From: Actinomycetota bacterium
GTDB lineage: Bacteria; Actinomycetota; Acidimicrobiia; Acidimicrobiales; JAFATL01
Length of the DNA: 16,475 bases
Assembly (NCBI GenBank): GCA_019243975.1
Contig: JAFATL010000315.1
Location: 1 to 16,475, forward strand
Direction of reading: 5' to 3'
Below the pieces are notes generated by a model, which saw only the letters and a program-made list of their open reading frames with translations, searched no databases and was not told where the DNA came from. Made by a program: the position numbers and the translations under genes. Below, in pieces: positions 7,998 through 13,569 of the stretch. Position 1 is the stretch's first letter. Each line of letters begins with the position of its first letter.

Positions 7998-8108
7998 GCC
8001 GCCGAGGCGCGCTACGACGTCGAGCAGCGTCGGCGCGGGGTTGCCGAGGAACTGGCGGCGCAGCCGCCACCCGACGGCTTGGTCCCAGGTGGGGATGACG
8101 AGCGGTGC
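7998..8108 (-). other. In-frame coding-like N-terminal extension of the winged-helix gene, no canonical start
   Basis: The 37 codons between the HD gene's TAA (8109-8111) and the GTG at 7997 are open in the winged-helix frame. They read APLVIPTWDQAVGWRLRRQF and then LGNPAPTLLDVVARLGG. The WRLRRQFL pattern followed by VARLGGV matches the usual first helices of HTH_42 proteins. None of the 37 codons is ATG, GTG or TTG. Either translation begins at a rare codon (ATC or CTG occur), or it depends on the upstream gene, or a base has changed. The coding character is visible; the mechanism is not. Confidence 0.55.
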
Positions 8109-8675
8109 TTAGAGGCTGGTGGGCTTGCCGAAGACCTGGCGCACCAGGGGCTCGAAGTGCTCGAGGGGAAGCGTGTCGTAGGCCGGGTCGAAGGCGATCT
8201 GGTCCCACTCGTCGGCAAACTTCTCGGCGAGGGTGAACTCGTCGGCCGTCAGCGCGTCGCGGTGCTTCTCGCGGGCGTTGGGGTCGCCACCGAAGTGGTG
8301 GTAGTAGTGCCGGCCCTGGAAGTCCTGGTGGACGAGGATCATCTTGTAGACCTCGTCGCGCACGTACGGCTTGAGGATCTCGGCCGCGATGCGGGGGTGG
8401 TTGGGCACCGAGATCGCCTTGCCCACGTCGTGGCACAGGGCGGCCACCACGACCTCGTCGTCGGCGCCGGCCCGCTCGGCCAGCGTGGCCGTCTGCAGGC
8501 AGTGCGTGAGCTGGTCGGTGGCGAACCCGTCGGTGATGTCGCCCAGCGAGCGCAGCATCCCCAGCACCCGCTCGGCCACTCGGGCCTGGTTCTGGAACGT
8601 CTCGGCGCCGATGACCGCCCACTGCTCGGCCGTGGACTCGTCCATCCGGGTGAAGCTCGTCTCGGTCTTAGCCAT
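8109..8675 (-). CDS. HD-domain metalloprotein (phosphohydrolase or diiron oxygenase type)
   Basis: A 188-aa protein of the HD superfamily, metal-dependent enzymes that usually hydrolyse phosphoesters. Visible probable ligands are His58 (in QLTHCLQTATLAE), the His82-Asp83 pair (ALCHDVGK), His93 (NHPRIAAEIL), His116 (LVHQDFQG) and Asp158 (EWDQIAFDP). This H...HD...H...H...D set can bind two metals and is shared with the mixed-valent diiron oxygenases MIOX and PhnZ. The QxxHxxQxA and LxHDxGK pattern resembles that subgroup, so an oxygenase is a real alternative to a phosphohydrolase. Start ATG at 8675, 19 bases after the ispH stop. A TAGAAT hexamer 30 bases upstream may be its own promoter. The TAA stop is followed in the same frame by the winged-helix coding sequence. 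The substrate is unknown. Confidence 0.82.
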   Translation of the reverse strand: MAKTETSFTRMDESTAEQWAVIGAETFQNQARVAERVLGMLRSLGDITDGFATDQLTHCLQTATLAERAGADDEVVVAALCHDVGKAISVPNHPRIAAEILKPYVRDEVYKMILVHQDFQGRHYYHHFGGDPNAREKHRDALTADEFTLAEKFADEWDQIAFDPAYDTLPLEHFEPLVRQVFGKPTSL

Positions 8676-8694
8676 GCCCTCTACTCGCTTTCGC

Positions 8695-9696
8695 TCAGTG
8701 GGGAGATTCTACGGCCAGGTCCCGCAACACGTCGGAAGCCGCCACCGAGCGGTCGTTGGCCAGGGCGTCGGCGGGCAGGAGGTCGCGCAGCTCCCGCGGG
8801 GGCGGGAAGTACTCGTCCTCGTCGGTGACGTGCACCTCCTCCACGCCGTGCACGGGGGCGAGCCTGTCGATCACCGCCTGCACGAGCTCCTCGGGCGCCG
8901 ACGCGCCGGCCGTGAGGCCAACCGTTCCGCTGAGGTCGTCGGGCAGCTCTTCGGCCGCGTTCACCCGGTACACGCGCTGGCAACCAGCGGCCCGGGCCAC
9001 GCGCTCGAGGGCCAACGTGTTGGAGGAGTTGGACGAGCCGATGACGACCATGGCGTCGGCCCGGCTGGCGATGGCCTTCAAGGCCGACTGCCGGTTGGTG
9101 GTGGCGAAGCACAGGTCGCTGCGGCCCGGCATCCACATCTCCGGGAAGCGCTCCTCGGCCCGCGCCTTGACCCCGGCCCAGTCGTCGTGACTCAACGTCG
9201 TCTGGGCCAGCAGGGCGACGGGACCCTCGACGTCGGCGACGGCGTCGACGTCGGCCTCGGACTCGACCAGCCGCACGGCGTCGGGAGCGACCGCCATGGT
9301 GCCGACCGCTTCGTCGTGGCCTTCGTGCCCGACGTACAGCACGGTGTAGCCCTTGCCGGCCCGCACCTTCACCTCGTGGTGCACCTTGGTCACCAGCGGG
9401 CACACGGCGTCGACCACGACGCCACCGTGGGCGCGGGCTGCCGCCACCACTTCGGGCGCCGACCCGTGGGCGCTGAGCATCAGCGGCGCCCCGGCCGGCA
9501 CCTCGGCCACGTCGTCGACGAACACCACACCGAGATCGCGGAAGCGGTCGACCACGATCCGGTTGTGGACGATCTCGTGGTAGCAGTACACGGGCGGCTC
9601 GAACACGCGCACCATCCACGACAGGGCCTTGATCGCCATCTCCACGCCCGCGCAAAAACCCCGGGGCGCGGCGAGCAAGACGCGGTCAACGGGCAC
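8695..9696 (-). CDS. ispH: 4-hydroxy-3-methylbut-2-enyl diphosphate reductase
   Basis: Last enzyme of the MEP (non-mevalonate) isoprenoid pathway: a [4Fe-4S] enzyme that reduces HMBPP to IPP and DMAPP. The 333-aa product has the three cluster cysteines at Cys15 (PRGFCAGV), Cys99 (DAVCPLV) and Cys196 (SDLCFATTNRQ). Substrate-site residues are His44 (EIVHN), His77 (SAHG), and His127 and Glu129 (GHEGHDE). SSNSSNT follows, close to residues 223-229. The start is GTG at 9696, because the AAPRGFCAGV motif begins ten codons in and a TAGCCT hexamer lies 6 bases upstream. It diverges from the DUF512 gene across 54 bases. The organism therefore makes isoprenoids by the MEP route. Confidence 0.97.
   Translation of the reverse strand: MPVDRVLLAAPRGFCAGVEMAIKALSWMVRVFEPPVYCYHEIVHNRIVVDRFRDLGVVFVDDVAEVPAGAPLMLSAHGSAPEVVAAARAHGGVVVDAVCPLVTKVHHEVKVRAGKGYTVLYVGHEGHDEAVGTMAVAPDAVRLVESEADVDAVADVEGPVALLAQTTLSHDDWAGVKARAEERFPEMWMPGRSDLCFATTNRQSALKAIASRADAMVVIGSSNSSNTLALERVARAAGCQRVYRVNAAEELPDDLSGTVGLTAGASAPEELVQAVIDRLAPVHGVEEVHVTDEDEYFPPPRELRDLLPADALANDRSVAASDVLRDLAVESPH
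8706..8711 (-). promoter_or_regulatory. Possible -10 hexamer for the HD-domain gene
   Basis: The minus strand reads TAGAAT, one base from TATAAT, within the last codons of ispH and 30 bases before the HD gene's ATG at 8675. It would give a leader of roughly 24 bases containing AGAGGG close to the start. No good -35 is seen, and the codons are ordinary ispH coding sequence, so it may be chance. Confidence 0.25.
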
Positions 9697-9702
9697 GAGA
9701 CA

Positions 9703-9708
9703 AGGCTA
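9703..9708 (-). promoter_or_regulatory. Putative -10 hexamer for leaderless ispH mRNA
   Basis: The minus strand reads TAGCCT, then TGTCTC (6 bases), then the ispH GTG at 9696. It fits TANNNT with the spacing of a leaderless start. The -35 region contains TTTGGT about 16 bases further upstream, a weak match. Confidence 0.5.
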
Positions 9709-9738
9709 CTGCTGGGTCGCTGCTACCAAACCCCCAGG

Positions 9739-9744
9739 TAGACT
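9739..9744 (+). promoter_or_regulatory. Putative -10 hexamer for leaderless DUF512-der mRNA
   Basis: TAGACT is followed by six bases (GGCTGG) and the ATG at 9751. It fits TANNNT at leaderless distance and faces away from the ispH hexamer in a 54-base intergenic region. No clear -35 is visible. Confidence 0.55.
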
Positions 9745-9750
9745 GGCTGG

Positions 9751-11163
9751 ATGCCGCTGCCTCGGGTGGTGGCCGTCGCCCCCGAGTCGCCGGCCGCCCG
9801 GGCCGGGCTCCTGCCGGGCGACGAGATCGTCGCCATGAACGGCGAGGCCCCCCGTGACGTCATCGCCTACCAACTACTCGCCGCCGAGCCCGAGCTCGAC
9901 GTCGACGTGCAACGGGGCGGGCTCGGCCTTGCCCTCACCGTCGACAACCCCGACGGCGCCCCGCTCGGCATCGAGGTCGACTCGGCCCTGTTCGACCAGG
10001 TGCGCACGTGCGACAACCACTGCGAGTTCTGCTTCATCTTCCAGCTGCCCAAGGGCCTGCGGAAGAGCCTGTACCTCAAGGACGACGACTACCGGCTCTC
10101 GTTCCTCTACGGCAACTTCACCACGCTGACGCGGTTCACCGAGGCCGACCTCGAGCGCGTCGTCACCGAACGTCTCAGCCCGCTGTACGTGAGCATCCAC
10201 GCCACCGACCCGGCCGTGCGCACGCGCATGCTCAAGAACCGGCGGGGCGCCACCAGCCTGCGCTGGCTGCGGGCCTTGCTCGACCACGGCATCGAGGTGC
10301 ACGGCCAGGTGGTGGTGTGCCCGGGCGTCAACGACGGAGCCGTGCTCGACGACACGCTCACCGGCGTGCTCGACGAGTACCCCGAGCTGGCCACGCTGGC
10401 GGTCGTCCCGCTCGGCGTGAGCCGGTGGTCGAACGAGCCGGCCATGCGCCCGCACACGCGCGAGGAAGCCATCGCCGTCGTCGAGTTGGTCGAGCACTGG
10501 CAAGACGTGTACCGCTCGCTGCTGGGGCGGCGCCTCGTGTTCGCGGCCGACGAGTACTACCTGCTGGCCGACCGGCCGTTCCCCGCCGCCGCCACCTACG
10601 ACGACTTCCCCATGCACGAGGACGGCATCGGCATGGCCCAGGCCTTCGCCGCCGAGCTGCGCGGCGACACCGACACCGTCCAGGGCACCAAGGCCGGCTT
10701 CTTCGCCTGGGTCGACGGGGCACCCGCTGAGGGCTATCGGGCGCCTCGTCTCGGCTCGGTCGACCCGGCGCACGAACCCCACGCTTCTGGCCAGCAGATG
10801 TCGCCGAAAACACGCCGATCCGCTGGCCAGAACGAAAAGGGCGCGACCGCGATCCTCACGGGGGAGTACGGGGCGCGGGTGTTGGCGCCGCTGGTGGCCG
10901 AGCTGGGGCGGGACGACGTGCGGGTGGTAGCGGTGGAGAACCGGTTCTTCGGGGGGAACATCGGGGTGACGGGATTGCTGGTGGGGGAGGACTTGGCTCG
11001 GGTGCTGGCAGAGGAGCCGGAAGGGCACCGCTACCTCCTACCCGACGTGTGCCTGTCGGAGGGTGTGTTCCTCGACGGCACGACGGTGGCCGACCTGCCC
11101 CGCCCGGTCGAAGTGGTGGCCACCGACGGGCGCTCGCTTCGCGACGCGCTGGCGCGCGCATGA
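9751..11163 (+). CDS. PDZ and radical-SAM-like DUF512 protein
   Basis: Putative iron-sulfur oxidoreductase of the DUF512 family; the reaction is not known to me. The 470-aa product starts with a PDZ-like domain (about 1-60: APESPAARAGLLPGDEIVAMNG). Next is a cysteine cluster, CDNHCEFCF, with Cys87, Cys91 and Cys94 in the CX3CX2C spacing of radical SAM enzymes, and then SLYLKDDDYRLSFLYGNFTTLT, a hallmark of this family. A barrel-like middle includes LYVSIHATDP and VVVCPGVNDG. The DUF512 region itself closes the protein (TGEYGARVLAPL, then VENRFFGGNIGVTGLLVG, then DVCLSEGVFLDG). Residues about 345-362 come from a palindromic insertion with unusual codons between GYRAPR and TGEYGA. The stop overlaps der as ATGA. 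Pairing of DUF512 with der is also known in Firmicutes, which hints at a ribosome-linked role. Confidence 0.88.
   Translation: MPLPRVVAVAPESPAARAGLLPGDEIVAMNGEAPRDVIAYQLLAAEPELDVDVQRGGLGLALTVDNPDGAPLGIEVDSALFDQVRTCDNHCEFCFIFQLPKGLRKSLYLKDDDYRLSFLYGNFTTLTRFTEADLERVVTERLSPLYVSIHATDPAVRTRMLKNRRGATSLRWLRALLDHGIEVHGQVVVCPGVNDGAVLDDTLTGVLDEYPELATLAVVPLGVSRWSNEPAMRPHTREEAIAVVELVEHWQDVYRSLLGRRLVFAADEYYLLADRPFPAAATYDDFPMHEDGIGMAQAFAAELRGDTDTVQGTKAGFFAWVDGAPAEGYRAPRLGSVDPAHEPHASGQQMSPKTRRSAGQNEKGATAILTGEYGARVLAPLVAELGRDDVRVVAVENRFFGGNIGVTGLLVGEDLARVLAEEPEGHRYLLPDVCLSEGVFLDGTTVADLPRPVEVVATDGRSLRDALARA
10785..10832. repeat. Perfect 11-bp inverted repeat inside the DUF512 gene
   Basis: TTCTGGCCAGC at 10785-10795 is the exact reverse complement of GCTGGCCAGAA at 10822-10832, with a 26-base loop between. 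The loop and flank hold A-rich codons (AAA, ACA, CGA, then GAA and AAG) rare elsewhere in this GC-rich gene. The element stays in frame and encodes SGQQMSPKTRRSAGQN in a linker between conserved blocks. It resembles a small palindromic repeat that inserted without breaking the gene. Only one copy is seen in the window. Confidence 0.65.
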
Positions 11164-12464
11164 CCAATCCCATCGTCGCCGTGGTCGGTCGCCCCAACGT
11201 GGGCAAGTCGACGTTGGTCAACCGCATCGTGGGCCGGCGCGAGGCGATCGTCGAGGAGCGGCCCGGCGTCACGCGCGACCGCAAGGTGCTGGAGACCGAG
11301 TGGAACGGCCGCCCCTTCACGGTGATCGACACCGGCGGGTGGCTGGCGGCCAAGGACACGCTCGACAGCGCGGTGAGCAAGCAGTCGGAGCGGGCCATCG
11401 CCGATGCCGACGTGATCCTCTTCGTGCTCGACGCCACCGTCGGGATCGTCGAAGAGGACGATCGGGTCGCACGCGTCGTGCGCAAGGCAGGGCGTCCCGT
11501 GCTGGTGGTGGCCAACAAGGTCGACTCCGACACGCGCGAGAACGACGTCTGGGAGATGACGGCGCTCGGCATGGGCGACCCGTGGCCGGTGAGCGCGCTG
11601 CACGGCCGGGGGACGGGCGACCTGCTCGACGCGGTGGTGAAACACTTCCCCGAGGAAGTCGCCGAACCCGCCTCCGATGGCGATGCCGCCACCGACGAGT
11701 TCGGCGTGGCGATCGTCGGGCGGCCCAACGTCGGGAAGTCGACGCTGTTCAACCGGCTCATTGGCGACGAGCGGTCCGTGGTGCACGACATGCCCGGCAC
11801 CACCCGCGATGCGATCGACACCGTCGTCGAGACCGAGGACGGCGCCGTGCGCTTCATCGACACGGCCGGCATGCGGCGCAAGTCGCGCATCGAGGAGGGC
11901 GCTGAGTACTACTCGTTGGTGCGCGCCCTCCAGGCCATCGACCGGGCCAACGCCGCCCTGCTCGTCATCGACGCGACCGAAGGCGTGACCCACCAGGACC
12001 AGCGCCTGGCCGAACGCATCGACGCGGCCGGGAGCCCGGTGGTGATCGTGCTCAACAAGTGGGAACTGCTCGAGACCGAGACGCGCGCCACGGTGCAGGC
12101 CGACGTGGCCGACCGCCTCGGCTTCCTCGGGTACGCGCCGGTGCTGAAGGTCAGCGCCCGCACCGGGTTGGGCGTGCACAAGCTGCTGCCCGCGTTGCAC
12201 CAGGCGATCGAGGCCTACCACCGCCGGGTGCCCACACGCGAGCTCAACGACGTGGTGCAGCAGGCGCAGCAGGCCCATCCCGCGCCGGCAGGCATACGGG
12301 TGCTGTACGCCACCCAGGGCGCCACCGATCCGCCCACGTTCACCCTCTTCACCACCCGGCCCGTGCCGCCCACCTACCTGCGCTACCTCGAGCGCAAGAT
12401 CCGCGAACACTTCGGCTTCGGCCCCACGCCGCTGAAGCTCAGGGTGCGCAGGCGGGCCGGTTAG
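11160..12464 (+). CDS. der: Ribosome biogenesis GTPase Der (EngA)
   Basis: Essential GTPase with two tandem G domains that helps assemble the 50S ribosomal subunit. The 434-aa protein shows GRPNVGKST at residues 10-18 and again in the second domain, with DTGGW and NKVDS in the first and DTAGMRRKSR and NKWE in the second. The C-terminal KH-like domain ends in RYLERKIREHFGFGPTPLKLRVRRR. An acidic linker (EVAEPASDGDAATDE) separates the G domains. The ATG at 11160 overlaps the DUF512 stop as ATGA and puts the first P-loop at the normal position, so in-frame sequence further upstream is discarded. In some actinobacteria der is joined to cmk; here the two are separate. The TAG stop also forms half of a -10-like hexamer for the next gene. 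Confidence 0.97.
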   Translation: MTNPIVAVVGRPNVGKSTLVNRIVGRREAIVEERPGVTRDRKVLETEWNGRPFTVIDTGGWLAAKDTLDSAVSKQSERAIADADVILFVLDATVGIVEEDDRVARVVRKAGRPVLVVANKVDSDTRENDVWEMTALGMGDPWPVSALHGRGTGDLLDAVVKHFPEEVAEPASDGDAATDEFGVAIVGRPNVGKSTLFNRLIGDERSVVHDMPGTTRDAIDTVVETEDGAVRFIDTAGMRRKSRIEEGAEYYSLVRALQAIDRANAALLVIDATEGVTHQDQRLAERIDAAGSPVVIVLNKWELLETETRATVQADVADRLGFLGYAPVLKVSARTGLGVHKLLPALHQAIEAYHRRVPTRELNDVVQQAQQAHPAPAGIRVLYATQGATDPPTFTLFTTRPVPPTYLRYLERKIREHFGFGPTPLKLRVRRRAG

Positions 12465-12467
12465 GGT
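12462..12467 (+). promoter_or_regulatory. Putative -10 hexamer before the phosphatase gene, sharing the der stop codon
   Basis: TAGGGT lies 6 bases before the GTG at 12474 and fits TANNNT. Its first three bases are the TAG stop of der, the same arrangement as at the rluB-chorismate mutase junction. It would yield a leaderless phosphatase transcript. No clear -35 is visible. Confidence 0.45.
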
Positions 12468-12473
12468 CCCACC

Positions 12474-13568
12474 GTGGTCATCGCCCACCCGGTGCTCGCG
12501 GGCATTGCCTTGCTGTGCGCGGCCGCCGCCATCGTGTGGGGTCGCTCCACCAGCCGCCTGCAACGCGCCTCGCGGCGCATCGAGGCCCGCCTGCAGGAGG
12601 GTGGGGTGGGCGCCCAGTCGGCGTTGCTGGCCCGCTCGGCGTTCCGGAAAGAGCTGCACACCACGCTCCTCTACGCGTGCTTCGCGGTCGGCTTGGCGGT
12701 GGCGTCGCTGTCGAACGAGGCGTGGTTCGACACCGCCGTGCTGGTGGTGCTCATCCCGATCGGTATCTCGCTGCGCTACGGGCCCCGGTTCCTGGCGGAG
12801 GCCCGCTTGGTGGAGGAGCGGTCGTTCCTCGAACGACGGGCCGAGGAGGTGCTCGAGCAGCAGGAGGCCGCGCCCCTGCGGTGGGCGGCCCGCCTCGCCC
12901 CCGAGGACCTGCCCGTCATCGAAGGGTTCGAAGTCGGCCGCGTGTACGAGCCCGGCGCGGGCGCCATGGCCGGCGACTTCTACGACCTGTACCCGACGGG
13001 CCCCAGCCGCCTCACCGCGGTGATGGGCGACGTGGCCGGCCACGGCATCGAGCCCTCGATCACCGCCTTCCAGGTGAAGTACCTGCTGCGCGTGTTCCTC
13101 CGCCAGTACCGCGACCCGGCCCAGGCCATCGAGGAGCTCAACGTCGTGCTCTCGGCTCAGGGCCGTCCCGAAGACCTGGTGTCGCTGTGCTCGGTGGTGT
13201 TCGACACCGCCGCCGGCACGCTGCGCTTCGCCTCGGCCGGCCACCCGCCCGCATGGCTCTGGCACGACGGGGAGGTGCGGCCGCTGCGGGCCACCGGGCC
13301 GCTGCTCACGCTCGACCCAAAGGGCACCTACACCAGCCGCGAGGTCGAGCTCGAGGCGGGCGACCTGCTGCTGCTCTACACGGATGGACTGGCCGAGGCC
13401 CGCAACGGCGAAGCGCTGTTCGGCGAGGACCGCATCGCTGGCATCCTGCGCCGCGACCCCGGGCAGGACGTGAGCATCCTGTGCAAGACCTTGCTGGAAG
13501 CGGCGCGCGACTTTGCCGACGCGCCGCTCACCGACGACGTGGCCATCCTCGCCATCCGGAGAACGTGA
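12474..13568 (+). CDS. Membrane-anchored SpoIIE/PP2C-type serine phosphatase
   Basis: Metal-dependent protein phosphatase of the SpoIIE/RsbU class, which typically dephosphorylates anti-anti-sigma factors or related regulators. The 364-aa protein has an N-terminal hydrophobic segment (about residues 5-22), then two more (about 64-80 and 86-101). A charged, probably coiled helix at about 106-133 follows (LAEARLVEERSFLERRAEEVLE in pieces), and then the catalytic domain. Metal-binding motifs are GDFYDLY (Asp168), GDVAGHG (Asp186), YTDGLAEAR (Asp304) and TDDVAIL (Asp354/355); SAGHPPAW lies between. No sensory PAS or GAF domain and no partner kinase are seen nearby, so signal and target are unknown. 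GTG start at 12474, 9 bases after der. A GGAG ribosome site for the next gene lies in its final codons. Confidence 0.88.
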   Translation: MVIAHPVLAGIALLCAAAAIVWGRSTSRLQRASRRIEARLQEGGVGAQSALLARSAFRKELHTTLLYACFAVGLAVASLSNEAWFDTAVLVVLIPIGISLRYGPRFLAEARLVEERSFLERRAEEVLEQQEAAPLRWAARLAPEDLPVIEGFEVGRVYEPGAGAMAGDFYDLYPTGPSRLTAVMGDVAGHGIEPSITAFQVKYLLRVFLRQYRDPAQAIEELNVVLSAQGRPEDLVSLCSVVFDTAAGTLRFASAGHPPAWLWHDGEVRPLRATGPLLTLDPKGTYTSREVELEAGDLLLLYTDGLAEARNGEALFGEDRIAGILRRDPGQDVSILCKTLLEAARDFADAPLTDDVAILAIRRT

Positions 13569-13569
13569 C

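Noticed and set aside
6531..8828. 765-codon plus-strand open frame across plsC, the winged-helix, HD and ispH genes
   Set aside because: Arg/Gly/Val-rich sequence without domains, opposite or out of frame with four supported genes.
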